A DNA stretch of 64,000 nucleotides from G963422275 sp963422275 (GTDB lineage: Bacteria > Pseudomonadota > Alphaproteobacteria > Rhodobacterales > Rhodobacteraceae): contig OY729418.1 of NCBI GenBank assembly GCA_963422275.1, forward strand, positions 1,984,001-2,048,000, read 5' to 3'. Position 1 is the first letter of the stretch; each line of letters opens with the position of its first letter. Under the pieces are notes generated by a model, which was not told where the DNA came from, did no database searches, and saw only the letters and a list, made by a program, of their open reading frames with translations. Below are positions 28,991 through 38,281 of the stretch, piece by piece. A program made the position numbers and the translations under genes.

Positions 28991-29333
28991 TTGCCGCGCG
29001 CTTTTCCGCAGGTTCGGGGGTCGCCGCGCCGAGCTTGCCTGCGCCCTTCCAGGTGGTTGCGGGCAAAGGCTTGGTTCCAGAGGGTGCGGTTAGACTTTCT
29101 GGAGTGTTGGGGACGGTTCTGCCGTCGCGAAGCGAAGCTAGGGTTTCAACACCGGCGATCAATCGCCCTACCGCCTGCTGGTCCAAGGATTCGGGGGGGG
29201 GGGGGGGGGGGGGATTCATTGCTGCTGCAAGTGCCCCCAAGCCGTCAACCATAACGCAATCCTGTTGTGGAAGAAGCTTCGAGAGGGACGCGGAAGAATG
29301 CGACCGCAAAGAATTTGGCAGAGATCGCAACAT
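28959..29333 (-). CDS. Hypothetical low-complexity ORF with proline tract encoded by poly-G
   Basis: The frame encodes 124 residues. It has a short hydrophobic patch (VDGLGALAAAM), seven prolines encoded by the G21 tract, and a Pro/Ala/Lys-rich tail. It overlaps the start of the 577-residue ligase by 32 bases. The C-terminal tail could be the end of a decayed membrane or chain-length protein, but I recognise no family. The reading frame depends on the exact tract length. It may not be a real gene. Confidence 0.25.
   Translation of the reverse strand: MLRSLPNSLRSHSSASLSKLLPQQDCVMVDGLGALAAAMNPPPPPPPESLDQQAVGRLIAGVETLASLRDGRTVPNTPESLTAPSGTKPLPATTWKGAGKLGAATPEPAEKRAANAGKPQVAPS
29193..29213 (+). 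repeat. Poly-G homopolymer of 21 bases
   Basis: A run of 21 G residues lies about 200 bases upstream of the first LRR ligase start and inside the hypothetical ORF above. Such tracts are prone to slipped-strand change and to sequencing error in length. Confidence 0.85.
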
Positions 29334-29434
29334 ATGTCGAACGAGGCTTCGAAGGTTGTTGCCAACAAGGATAAGGTTTCGAATAACGCCTCACTCTTTC
29401 ATGATTTGTCCTGCCCTGCAACAGGGATTCCTGG

Positions 29435-29630
29435 CAGGGCAGGATAACCGCTTTTGAAACATCCCGGTTTTCCCGTTGCTGCCGGCACCGCAATGCGCCT
29501 GAAAGCGACAGTGCAGAGGCAGGCAGCGCACGGGAACTTCTCCTTGTTCACGAAGGGATTGAGAACCCTGAGCGCAGCAACGCCACATGCCACGACCTCG
29601 CGAGATGGCAACCGTTGCACTCCTTGCATC
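29435..29630 (-). repeat. Dispersed repeat, copy at 29.4 kb
   Basis: Read on the minus strand, this segment aligns with 46960-47145: both contain TGGCGTTGCTGC, then a CTC-CCCTT-GAACAAG stretch, a TTTCAGGC-CATTGC core and a downstream GCCCTGCC. No family is recognised. Confidence 0.6.
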
Positions 29631-29670
29631 GTTTTCGGCAGTGAGCGATATGCCAGCATGCACAGGCAAG

Positions 29671-30674
29671 GGAACCTCTGATTTGGAGAGTTTTTCTGGT
29701 TATGGCTGCGGAAATTGCTCTTTCCGGCTGCGTCGGTCAATTTTCGGCGGGCCGGAAGCCCCAAATGGACGTTTTCGGGGAGGAATCACCGCCGGTTCAG
29801 CCCCCGCAGGGCCGATCCGGCAAATTCTGGACACACTTCTCCCCTGTCATGACAGGGGAGGCTGGGCAATCATCAGGTTCGAGAAGTCCGGAAGCAGCGC
29901 AAGCCGCTGCACGTTCCTCTCCAGACCTCGATGGCGCACCTTGTCATGGCCGAACACCCGCGCGCGATCTGGAATGGATGCTCCACCCGCGCCCGCACCT
30001 TGGCCGCCGCGCTGCCCGGTGCCAGCGTCCGGCGCTTGCCGGTCCCGCGGTATCCAGCGTCAGTCCAGACCCGCTCCTCTTCGCCGTGCAGAAGCCGGTC
30101 CGTCTGCTGCCGGTGCATCTCCGGATCTCGGACATTGTTCCTGTTCCTGGTCGACGACGGCGCCGAGATGATGGTGGCGTCAACGATGCCGCCTCCTTCA
30201 GCAGCACCCCCGCTCGGCCAGGTGATCCCCGATCTGCCGAACGACAGGTGCGCCAGTCCGCGGCGCTCCAGCCGGCGGCGGAAGTCGGGACCGTCGTCTC
30301 GTCCGACACCTTCTCAAGACTCGCCCCGGCAAGGCGCCGGACGCTCTCGGCCTCGCAAGCAGGTCCTCCATCGCCGGACCGATCGGGCTGCAGAATGGCT
30401 GAACGCAGTGCACGCACCGCATCGCCGGCAGCAGATGCGGCTGCCGCCCCTTGCGGCCACCCTTTGGATACGTCGGCGCAATGCGGGCCATCCGCTCCGG
30501 AAAGATCTCGCGGCGCGTCCTGCGCTTCATGCAATCGCATTCGAGGCTGGCGAAGGTCAATTGCCGAAGGCGCTGCATGTCGTGATCCCCCAAAAGAAAG
30601 GCGTGGCGCAAAGTGGCAGGCACGCCCCCAATGCACGATGCCATGCCCAAAATCAGGCTGTATTCAGAGGTTCC
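29671..30674 (-). mobile_element. IS5-group element, decayed copy
   Basis: Ends are GGAACCTCTGA at 29671 and TCAGAGGTTCC ending at 30674. Flanking tetranucleotides are CAAG and CTAG. The element is shorter than the copy at 56707 because of internal deletions. Confidence 0.82.
29847..30578 (-). pseudogene. IS5-group transposase, decayed
   Basis: It starts MQRLRQLTFASLECD at 30578. A deletion follows around FPERM-ARIAP, then frameshifts. The first-Asp region and much of the central block are missing or altered. A DAGYRGTGKR block (second Asp) and VEHPFQIA appear in a different frame, and the gene ends in IAQPPLS at 29847. It is inactive. Confidence 0.82.
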
Positions 30675-30766
30675 CTAGCTGACCGTGTTGGCGTTTGCGT
30701 GGTTCCAGTCGTCCAATGGGTTTTTTTGGTCTCCGCAATCAACGCGGCAGGCTGGCGTTTGGACGA

Positions 30767-31066
30767 TCAGTGGTCGGCTTCGCGGTGCTGCTCGAAAAAA
30801 GCCTTCTGCTCGTCCGTTGCGTCAGTTTGGTAACGCCGCTTCCACTCGGAAAAGGGCATACCGTATAGAATTTCTCGGGCCTCATCCTTGTTCAACACGA
30901 TTCCGCGTTCGGCGGAAGCTTCCTGATACCATCTGCTTAGGCAGTTTCGGCAGAAGCCGGCGAGATTCATCAGGTCGATGTTCTGCACATCCGTGCGCTT
31001 CCTCAGATGGTCGCGCAACCGCCGGAAAGCAGCTGCCTCAAGCTCAGTTCTTGTGTTCACATCCAT
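30767..31066 (-). CDS. DUF1244 domain-containing protein
   Basis: The product is 99 residues of the DUF1244 family, small helical proteins common in alphaproteobacteria. Family stretches are AAFRRLRDHLRKRTDVQNIDLMNLAGFCRNCLSRWY and ARE-LYGMPFSEWK. The two cysteines in FCRNC are typical. Function is unknown. It lies about 50 bases downstream of pheS on the same strand and could share its transcript, though the gap shows no overlap. Confidence 0.9.
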   Translation of the reverse strand: MDVNTRTELEAAAFRRLRDHLRKRTDVQNIDLMNLAGFCRNCLSRWYQEASAERGIVLNKDEAREILYGMPFSEWKRRYQTDATDEQKAFFEQHREADH

Positions 31067-31119
31067 TATCTGGCTCCCTGCTGTGGCGAATGGGCTATAC
31101 TGGCATGTGCTCGCAACTG

Positions 31120-32214
31120 TCAGCGGCTAAGTCCGCTGTGAAGCGTCGGCAGGTCAAGCGGGTCGAAACCGTAGTGCCGCAACCACCTAATGTCGGACTC
31201 GAAGAACGACCTCAAGTCGGGAACTCCGTATTTAAGCATTGCAAGCCTGTCTATTCCCAAGCCGAATGCGAATCCCTGCCACTCATCAGGATCGATGCCG
31301 CCTGCCTCAAGCACACGAGGATGCACCATCCCGCAACCAAGTATCTCCATCCATTCAGTTCCTTCACCGACTTTCAGTCGCCCCTTGGTCCATGTGCACC
31401 GAAGATCCCCTTCAGCCGACGGCTCGGTGAACGGAAAGTGCGACGACCTGAACCGAAGCTCTGCGTTTTCCACTTCGAAGAAAGCAGAACAAAACTCCTC
31501 GAGGACCCACTTCAGATGGGCCATTGAGATATCCTTGTCCAGAGCCAGTCCCTCCACCTGATGGAACATGGGCGTGTGTGTTTGGTCGTAGTCACATCTA
31601 TAGACGCGGCCAGGGGCGATGATCCGGATTGGTGCACCACGCTCCTTCATGGTGCGGATTTGCACGGGTGATGTATGGGTTCGCAGCACGTTGGGTTGAT
31701 TGTCACCTCTGGCACTGCCGTGAATGAAGAAAGTATCGTGCTCCTGCCTGGCCGGATGCTCGGGAGCGATGTTCAGCGCATCAAAATTGTGCCAGTCGCT
31801 CTCGATCTGTGGACCCTCCGCGATCTCGAAGCCTATGTCGGCAAAGATAGCCGAAATCTCCTCTACCACTTGGCTTACGGGATGGATCGTCCCGTACCTT
31901 CTGGCTCTTCCAGGAAGCGTAACATCCAGCCACTCCTGCGCGATCTTGGCATCTAGCTCGCGGTCCGCGATAGCCTCCCTCTTGGCAGTTATCGCGTCGC
32001 TGAGTTCTTTCTTGAACTTGTTCAGTGCCGGCGCAACGACCTTGCGATCTTCCGGCTTCATCTTGCCGAGCTCGCGCAACCTCTGGCTGACTTCACCCTT
32101 CTTTCCAAGCGCAGCCAAGCGTGCCGACTCAAGTCCGGCGCCATCTTCAACGTTATCGATGGCCTTGAGATGCTTGGCTCTCAGCTCATCCAAGAAGTCC
32201 ATTGTGGAATCCAT
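31120..32214 (-). CDS. pheS: Phenylalanine-tRNA ligase alpha subunit
   Basis: The product is 364 residues, the catalytic subunit that charges tRNA-Phe. The N-terminal coiled coil covers about residues 1-90. The class II motifs are visible: HPVSQVVEEI (motif 1 region), GRVYRCDYDQTHTPMFHQVEGLALDK (motif 2) and GFAFGLGIDRLAMLKYGVPDLR (motif 3). An in-frame ATG at 32202 is an alternative start. It lies in the order rpmI-rplT-pheS, but pheT, usually next, is 8.5 kb away on the other strand. Confidence 0.95.
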   Translation of the reverse strand: MDSTMDFLDELRAKHLKAIDNVEDGAGLESARLAALGKKGEVSQRLRELGKMKPEDRKVVAPALNKFKKELSDAITAKREAIADRELDAKIAQEWLDVTLPGRARRYGTIHPVSQVVEEISAIFADIGFEIAEGPQIESDWHNFDALNIAPEHPARQEHDTFFIHGSARGDNQPNVLRTHTSPVQIRTMKERGAPIRIIAPGRVYRCDYDQTHTPMFHQVEGLALDKDISMAHLKWVLEEFCSAFFEVENAELRFRSSHFPFTEPSAEGDLRCTWTKGRLKVGEGTEWMEILGCGMVHPRVLEAGGIDPDEWQGFAFGLGIDRLAMLKYGVPDLRSFFESDIRWLRHYGFDPLDLPTLHSGLSR

Positions 32215-32390
32215 TCAACTCAAAATTGCGTGAGCACCCGATATGGCCAACCGGAAAAGCTCACCCAGCCGAGGCGGCTTGTCAACACTGGCCCAAAAGT
32301 GACCGCGCAGAGTAACTTTTGCGGACTATATTTGCATCCCAGCAGCAATCATTGGCATCACTGACATAATGAGAGGGCAGAGGTCAGGCC

Positions 32391-32753
32391 TCAGTCAAGC
32401 GCTTCTCGAACTTTGTCCACAACGGCGTTAAATGCATTGGGGTTCTCGATAGCGAGATTTGCCAACGTCTTCCGATCGAGATCGATGTTCGCCTGTTTCA
32501 ATCCGTGAATGAATCTGGAGTATGTCAATTCAGGATCCTGCTGACGCACCGCGGCGTTGATTCGCTGTATCCAAAGAGCCCTGAAGTTTCGTTTTCGTGT
32601 CTTCCTGTCGCGGGTCGCATATTCACGTGCCTTGTCGACGGCCTGCGTAGCGGCTCGAAACGTGTTCTTTCGCCGGCCGTAATAGCCTTTTGCCGCCTTG
32701 ACGATTTTCTTGTGACGCGCATGCGTCACTTTGCCGCTGGTAACTCTTGTCAT
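32391..32753 (-). CDS. rplT: 50S ribosomal protein L20
   Basis: The product is 120 residues, full length for L20, an early-assembly 23S rRNA-binding protein. The N-terminus is highly basic (ARHKKIVKAAKGYYGRRK) and the C-terminal globular part begins near FRALWIQRINAA. It follows rpmI by 11 bases and precedes pheS by about 175 bases. L20 often represses its own operon through the upstream leader; no leader structure was identified here. Confidence 0.97.
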   Translation of the reverse strand: MTRVTSGKVTHARHKKIVKAAKGYYGRRKNTFRAATQAVDKAREYATRDRKTRKRNFRALWIQRINAAVRQQDPELTYSRFIHGLKQANIDLDRKTLANLAIENPNAFNAVVDKVREALD

Positions 32754-32764
32754 TGCTTACCCCC

Positions 32765-32965
32765 TCAGCGAGCGTAAGGCAGGAAACCCTTGACGGTCTT
32801 CTCGTCGGGCTTCGACAGCGTTGCCGTTCCGCGGGCGTTGCGGATGAACTTGTTCGAGCGCTTTAACATTCCGTGGCGCTTTCCGGTTTGCTGAACCTTG
32901 ATTTTGCCACTGGCAGTTACCTTGAATCGTTTCTTGGCACTCGATTTGGTCTTCATTTTGGGCAT
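32765..32965 (-). CDS. rpmI: 50S ribosomal protein L35
   Basis: The product is 66 residues, full length for L35 (MPKMKTKSSAKKRFKVTASGK). A good ribosome site (AAGGAG) precedes the start. infC, the usual upstream partner in many bacteria, is not present in the preceding 500 bases. Confidence 0.97.
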   Translation of the reverse strand: MPKMKTKSSAKKRFKVTASGKIKVQQTGKRHGMLKRSNKFIRNARGTATLSKPDEKTVKGFLPYAR

Positions 32966-33504
32966 TTCCGGCTCCTTGATGTGGAACGATCTGTGCGCAA
33001 CTCGGAATGCCGCATTGTCCGGCCGCGCAATTGGGAAACAGACCAGTTAGTTCAATCGAACGGGCTTTGCAACAGAGTTTCGTTCACCTGCAGGGCAATC
33101 GCTTTTCAATTTTCCCGCTCGGCGGCGGCTTGACGGCAGCACGACGCATGCCGAGCAAGGCATCGTTGCTTGCGTCTCGACGCGACCGCACCCCGCACTC
33201 AAGCCGTTGAAAGCGTTCAGGATCTCCGTCTTCTCCGAGCCGAGGAACTCTAGAAGACCCGGTATCGCCGTGACCTCGTCCAACTTGCCGCCGACCGCAA
33301 TGACGCTATTGTCGAGGCGTGCGGTCCAGTTCGAGGCCAGTTGGTTCGGCACCGACGGAAGGCTGCCGGAGCGGTCGTGCTTAACAGGCCGGAGAACGCG
33401 TTGCAACCCAGAGTCCCGTACCCGAAATTCATGAAACAGTGAAGAGGTGACTCTTTTTCTCGCCTTGTCGCTGCATGCCGACACCTCTTCCGCCGCCGGA
33501 ACTG
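32966..33504. other. Gene-poor gap upstream of rpmI
   Basis: It should contain the promoter of rpmI-rplT-pheS. No gene is supported. The minus-strand frame 33047-33526 has no family resemblance. Confidence 0.4.
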
Positions 33505-33672
33505 ATGCAAGTGCCTGCAATGGCAATCATCTCGTGCAGGTTGTGGCGCGTGGTGTTGCTGCGCCGGGGGTCGTCAACAACCCCTTCAGGAGCGAGGAAA
33601 GAATCCCGCCTAGTGCCCGCTTCTGCACTGCCGGCTGGAAAGGGGAAACAGAATTTTTCAAAAGAGAGAGAT
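33505..33672 (+). repeat. Dispersed repeat, copy at 33.5 kb
   Basis: The first part aligns with the copies at 46.96 kb and 29.4 kb (CATCTCGTG followed by TGGCG-GTG-TGTTGCTGCGC). The second part is more diverged. It lies directly beside an IS1595-type remnant. Confidence 0.5.
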
Positions 33673-33679
33673 GGCTCTG

Positions 33680-34165
33680 TTCGCATTTCGCAGGTGCATG
33701 TACTGCACTGGGTTCCGACTTGCATTGGCCATGAGGAGCGGAACAAGGGATCGGGCGCGGTTTCGGGACTGGGTTTCGAGCATCGATGAACTGACGGCGG
33801 CGCAGTGCCGCAAGGTTGCTGCGGTTCTGTCGGATCCACCGGAGGGCGAGGCCTCGCTGGCGGCGGTTCGGCAGTCGCCGGACCGGCTCGCCGGGATCGT
33901 CGAGGCCGACGAGACCTTCGCGCTCAAAAGCCGCAAGGGCGAGCGGAACCTGAACCGCAGGCCACGCCGCCGAGTGGGTGCGCGGGGCCGTGCACATCCA
34001 GACGGTCAGCAGTCGCCACAGCCAGATCAAGGGCTTCCTGCGGCGGTTCCGTGGCATCGCCACCAAGTGTCTTGGCAGCTGTCCGAGGTGGTTCCGTCTC
34101 ATCGTGCTCGGCAGGCATCCAGCGCCAAGACATGCCTGCGATTCGCGAATTGAGCCAAAGAGATT
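33680..34165 (+). pseudogene. IS1595-type transposase remnant
   Basis: The plus strand encodes RARFRDWVSSIDELTAAQCRKVAAVLSD, then GIVEADETFALKSRKGERNL (first catalytic Asp region). After a frameshift and deletion it continues as HIQTVSSRHSQIKGFLRRFRGIATK and ends CLRFAN. The second Asp region is missing. It is a partner of the shorter remnant at 21481-21840, reading in the opposite direction. Confidence 0.78.
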
Positions 34166-34388
34166 GTTCGGTAGCGTCTTAGTTTTATCTCTAGGAGATT
34201 GTTTTTGTTGGGAGAAAAATTCAAACCGAAACGCTGCCGATTGTCCTGATTCAACTGCTTTGCGGCGACGGAGGCTGCAAAATCAGGTGTCCCCCAACGA
34301 TCGCGGCTATCGAGAGACTTGATAAGAGTTGAGATGAATTGGCGGCAGATGTGGCTGGGCCACCGAACTTCAGGCAAGCCTAGCGCCG

Positions 34389-35810
34389 TCAATCGTCCCC
34401 GACGCGCTTAACCTGAACGATGTTCGTCGTGCCTGAAATGTTGAACGGGACGCCAGCCATAATGACGATATGATCGTCACCCGATCCGAAATTCTCCTCC
34501 CGCGCTACGCTTGAGGCTCGGTTCACGGCGTCATCGAAGTTGTCCACGAGTCCGGTCACAACGCAATGCGCGCCCCATGTCAGGCAAAGCCTGCGCGCGA
34601 TCTTGTCAAAAGGTGTCAGCGCGATGGTCGAAACGCGGGACCGCTCCCGCGCCATGAGATAGGCTGTGGTTCCGGAATGCGTGAAGCAACAGATAGATTT
34701 AACATCTGTAGTTTCGGCAATCTCGCGTGCTGCTGAAGTTATCGCATCCGCAACCGTGTTTCGCTCCCCCTTCCTAGAGGCTTCGATTACTTGCCGATAG
34801 GTAGAATCGTTCTCTACCGAGATCGCGACATTGTGCATTGTCGTGACTGCCTCGACCGGAAAATCCCCTGCGGCGGACTCGGCAGACAGCATTACGGCAT
34901 CCGCTCCTTCGTAGATTGCCGTTGCGACGTCGGACACCTCGGCTCGGGTGGGAGTGGGGCTCTGAATCATGCTCTCGAGCATTTGGGTGGCGACAATGAC
35001 AGGCTTCGCCGCCGCCCTGCATTTTCGGATCAACCGCTTTTGGATTGGCGGAACGTCCTGGACCGGAAGTTCGACACCAAGATCGCCCCGGGCAATCATG
35101 ATGCCATCGGACGCGTCTAGGATTTCGTCGAACCTTTTGACGGCGGCCGGTTTCTCAATCTTGGCCATTATTGCCGCTCTGCCGCCAGCCAGCGCCTTGC
35201 CTTCTGCCACATCCTCCTTGCATTGCACGAACGACATGGCGAGCCAATCGACACCGAGCTCGCAAGCAAATTCCATGTCCCTGCGATCCTTGTCGGAAAG
35301 CGCTGCCAACGGGATGACCGCATCGGGAACGTTGACGCCTTTGCGGGCCGAGATCAACCCGCCATTCAAGACTGTACAGTCCGCGAATCCGTCGCCTACG
35401 GTCTGCACCCTCAATCGAATCTTGCCGTCATCAACAAGCAGATGATGGCCAATCTCCAGAGCGTCAAAAATTTCCTTGTGCGGGAGGCAAACCCGTTGGC
35501 AATCTCCAACCTCTGGACTCAAGTCGAATCTGAAGGATGCGCCGTCGGCAAGCTCCTCTGATTCATTTGCAAATTCTCCGCATCTGAGCTTTGGCCCCTG
35601 CAGATCGGCAAGAATCCCGATCGGCTGGCCCAAATCAACTTCAATCTTGCGAATGATCTCATACCGGCGGCGAACATCGTCCTGAGTGCCGTGACTCATG
35701 TTCAGCCGGAAGACATCGGTCCCGACTTCGAACATCTTGCGAATAACCGCGTACTCGTCCGATGCAGGACCGAGCGTGGCCACGATTTTCAAATTCCTGA
35801 GACGTCTCAT
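34389..35810 (-). CDS. pyk: Pyruvate kinase
   Basis: The product is 473 residues and converts phosphoenolpyruvate and ADP to pyruvate and ATP. The start at 35810 gives MRRLRNLKIVATLGPAS, the usual family N-terminus; the open frame running to 36113 is not coding. Key motifs are FRLNMSHG, IMAKIEKPAAV (catalytic Lys), DGIMIARGDLGVELP (metal site), ATQMLESMIQSPTPTRAEVSDVATAIYEGADAVMLSAESAAG and FTHSGTTA in the C-terminal domain. The length is normal. It is monocistronic. Confidence 0.96.
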   Translation of the reverse strand: MRRLRNLKIVATLGPASDEYAVIRKMFEVGTDVFRLNMSHGTQDDVRRRYEIIRKIEVDLGQPIGILADLQGPKLRCGEFANESEELADGASFRFDLSPEVGDCQRVCLPHKEIFDALEIGHHLLVDDGKIRLRVQTVGDGFADCTVLNGGLISARKGVNVPDAVIPLAALSDKDRRDMEFACELGVDWLAMSFVQCKEDVAEGKALAGGRAAIMAKIEKPAAVKRFDEILDASDGIMIARGDLGVELPVQDVPPIQKRLIRKCRAAAKPVIVATQMLESMIQSPTPTRAEVSDVATAIYEGADAVMLSAESAAGDFPVEAVTTMHNVAISVENDSTYRQVIEASRKGERNTVADAITSAAREIAETTDVKSICCFTHSGTTAYLMARERSRVSTIALTPFDKIARRLCLTWGAHCVVTGLVDNFDDAVNRASSVAREENFGSGDDHIVIMAGVPFNISGTTNIVQVKRVGDD

Positions 35811-36356
35811 GATTTGCGAGTGCTGTGCCGAACGAATGTTGCCAAACTGGTCCTTGATTATGACGGGAACATCCATGGTTGGCAACTGCGCGCTGGAACA
35901 ATTCTGCGATTTCCAGCGAGCGTTCTGACCGGTGACCATGTGGGGCCTTGCTTCGGTCAATCCGCAGAATCGATTCGTCAAGTGCCAACAATCTTGTTTT
36001 CGACACAGCAAATTGCTGAAAAGGTGCCAAGATAACCCTTCTCGCATCCGCAATGTCGGTCTTTGGCGAACCTGCAAATGGTTCGAACATCCGTTGGTAA
36101 TGCGTTTGATCACTTCGAGCGCGACCGCGTTTTGGTTGCCGCGGCGCGGACACGCTTGAACGTTATCGGCTTTGTTGTTCGCGGCATCGTTGAATCTACG
36201 CTCAACGCGGTCTGTAGAAGTGGCTTGTCAATGCTTCCGCGACCGCGCCCTTGTTCCAAGGGGCAAACAAGGAACTTGATTCCGACATGGCAATTTCAAT
36301 TCTGTTCATCCCGTAGCAAGATTGACTTGCCGGCCGGCCGGCAGTAGCCTCTGCGC
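35811..36356. other. Intergenic region between pyk and the DUF3883 gene
   Basis: This is a divergent region that should contain promoters for both genes. No gene is supported, and I could not assign promoter boxes. Confidence 0.4.
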
Positions 36357-37181
36357 ATGGCGGGCATTCCTTGGACGGAAGAGGAAAACGACAAGATCGT
36401 AGTGGATTATTTCGCGATGCTTGCGGACGATTTGGCAAGACGCCACTATAACAAGGCCGAACACAACCGAAGACTGCAACGCGAGATTGAACGCAGCAGG
36501 AGTTCCATCGAATACAAGCATCGGAACATAAGCGCCGTGCTGAAGGTGCTTGGCGAAACTTGGATAAAAGGCTACATGCCAGCTGAAAATTTTCAGAAGC
36601 CGCTCGTTGATTCCGTCTTGGGCTGGCTGGACCGCAATCCGGAGTTTTCTCGACCTGAATTCGATCACGACGTCCGCAAGCCAAAGCAGGCGGACGAACT
36701 CAAGATCATGCCGCCTCCGACTCTCAGCAATCAGCCGCCACCCAAAGATCACGGCAAGACCTTGGCTTTTGCGCAATCTGCTGCGGCTCGAGCTGAGCGC
36801 AACCGCGACTTGGGACGCGCAGGCGAGAAGCGTGCGCTTGACCATGAACGCGCGGCACTAATTCGGGCAGGGCGTTCCGATCTGGCCAAGCGTCTGCGTT
36901 GGGTGTCCGAGGAAGAGGGGGATGGAGCCGGATATGACATTAAGAGTTTCACGCCCACGGGCCACACTCGTCGAATAGAGGTGAAGACCACGAACGGCGG
37001 GGAGCGGACGCCATTTTACATCAGCAGGAACGAGCTCGCGGCAGCCGAAAAGTGGCGCACCGAGTGGAGCCTGTTCAGACTGTGGAATTTTGTGCGTGAA
37101 CCTAGGGCATTTGAATTGCGCCCGCCCATCGAGTCACACGTGGCCCTGATTGCCGCAAACTTTGAGGCGCGATTCGACTGA
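36357..37181 (+). CDS. DUF3883 domain-containing protein
   Basis: The product is 274 residues. The N-terminal 130 residues are charged and helical (MAGIPWTEEENDKIVVDYFAML), followed by a Pro-rich linker. The C-terminal half is a DUF3883 domain, a restriction-endonuclease-like fold. The pattern GAGYDIKSF followed by RRIEVKTTNGGERTPFYIS contains the D-ExK arrangement expected of that fold. The family is often found in defence-related or DNA-processing proteins. No defence partner gene is adjacent. It is a single gene between gaps; role unknown. Confidence 0.82.
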   Translation: MAGIPWTEEENDKIVVDYFAMLADDLARRHYNKAEHNRRLQREIERSRSSIEYKHRNISAVLKVLGETWIKGYMPAENFQKPLVDSVLGWLDRNPEFSRPEFDHDVRKPKQADELKIMPPPTLSNQPPPKDHGKTLAFAQSAAARAERNRDLGRAGEKRALDHERAALIRAGRSDLAKRLRWVSEEEGDGAGYDIKSFTPTGHTRRIEVKTTNGGERTPFYISRNELAAAEKWRTEWSLFRLWNFVREPRAFELRPPIESHVALIAANFEARFD

Positions 37182-37934
37182 TGATCAAGGCTTGCGAGCA
37201 AGCAGGATGCATCCCCGTCACACAGCAACGCTCTCTTCCGCCACCTAGATTTTTCCAAAGGCAGTTCAAATTGCAAATCTTGTCGTCAGCAAGCACCTCG
37301 TGCCGGTGCAATGGTTTGCGAAATTGAAGATAGCCGCGCTTTGATGTACGCAATCGAATTGAGAGACCGAATGCTCGAAGGCGGCATTCTACGAGGGGTT
37401 GTGCAAGAATTCGAATTGCAGACGCATGCGCTTGGCCTCAAAGATCCCATGGGGCTTGCACGATTTGAAAAGCAATTCGCCAGCAGTGACCTCGATTGGC
37501 CATGCAATTTTCTTTCCGTCAAAAGAAGTCGCCGCTAAGATCACTTTCGAAAAGACCTTTGCGGAATGAATCCATTCGGTCTTGGACAAGCACACCAGCG
37601 TGCTCGAAGATTGTCTAATTGCAATCGCGGAAGAGGCACCGGCGGTTTCGGCAGCCGAGCGGGTCTCATGGCTGAACAAGAGCGGGCGCAAGCTGCCGCC
37701 GGAGGCATCCGCAGTCGTCTATTGACAACCGCCAATCACAAAATCAACTCCGAAAATTGCAAAACCAGACGTCAAGTGACTTTCACAACGATCTTTTTTG
37801 CATTAGTCAATCGATTCGGAATCGCCCGCATGCAACAGTTTCTAGGAACCTAGTCCGGGGATTGAGAACTCTGCTTGATTAAGGCGGACAGTCGGGCATT
37901 TAACCAAGTCGAGACAATGAGGAGAAAACATCCA
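37182..37934. other. Gene-poor gap upstream of the bufferin operon
   Basis: No confident gene is seen. A frame near 37585-37732, ending VSWLNKSGRKLPPEASAVVY, has protein-like composition and could be the tail of a decayed gene. The promoter of the bufferin operon should lie in the final 100 bases. Confidence 0.35.
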
Positions 37935-38228
37935 ATGTCGACAAAAATCGCTTCAATCGCAGTTGCGGGTGCTGTTGCAGCCGCCTTCGCTGCTCAGGCC
38001 ATCCCAGTTTCCGCGGAAGAAAATGAAAAGTGCTACGGTATTTCGCTTGCCGGTGAAAATGACTGTGCGGCTGGCCCCGGCACTACCTGTGCAGGTACGT
38101 CAACCGTGGACTATCAAGGCAACGCTTGGAAGCTGGTTCCAGTCGGAACTTGCCTCGATATGGAACTCCCTGAGGACCGCATGGGTTCGCTTGAAGCGCT
38201 GGAGCGCGATCTTCCCAGTTCCAGTTAA
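37935..38228 (+). CDS. bufA: DUF2282 bufferin precursor (BufA1-type)
   Basis: The product is 97 residues. Residues 1-27 form a signal peptide (hydrophobic AVAAAFAAQAIPVSA, cleaved after VSA). The mature part has four cysteines, Cys33 (EKCYG), Cys44 (NDCAAG), Cys52 (TTCAGT) and Cys73 (GTC), in the pattern of DUF2282 bufferins. Recent work describes such peptides as modified at cysteine by MNIO enzymes and as protecting against copper. The ATG at 37935 has a GGAG ribosome site ten bases upstream. It is followed by a hairpin and then bufB, giving the classic bufABC(D) order. Confidence 0.9.
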   Translation: MSTKIASIAVAGAVAAAFAAQAIPVSAEENEKCYGISLAGENDCAAGPGTTCAGTSTVDYQGNAWKLVPVGTCLDMELPEDRMGSLEALERDLPSSS

Positions 38229-38237
38229 TCATCTGGC

Positions 38238-38260
38238 GGCGCACCGCTTGGCGGTGCGCC
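38238..38260 (+). terminator. Intergenic hairpin between bufA and bufB
   Basis: A perfect 10-bp stem (GGCGCACCGC and its complement) with a three-base loop lies ten bases after the bufA stop. No T-run follows, so it is more likely a transcript-stabilising or attenuating element than a full terminator. It would favour bufA over bufB expression. Confidence 0.7.
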
Positions 38261-38281
38261 TCGTCCAGCTCGGGTGAAAAC

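Noticed and set aside
33047..33526. Minus-strand frame of 159 codons upstream of rpmI
   Set aside because: No family similarity; probably the upstream control region plus repeat sequence.
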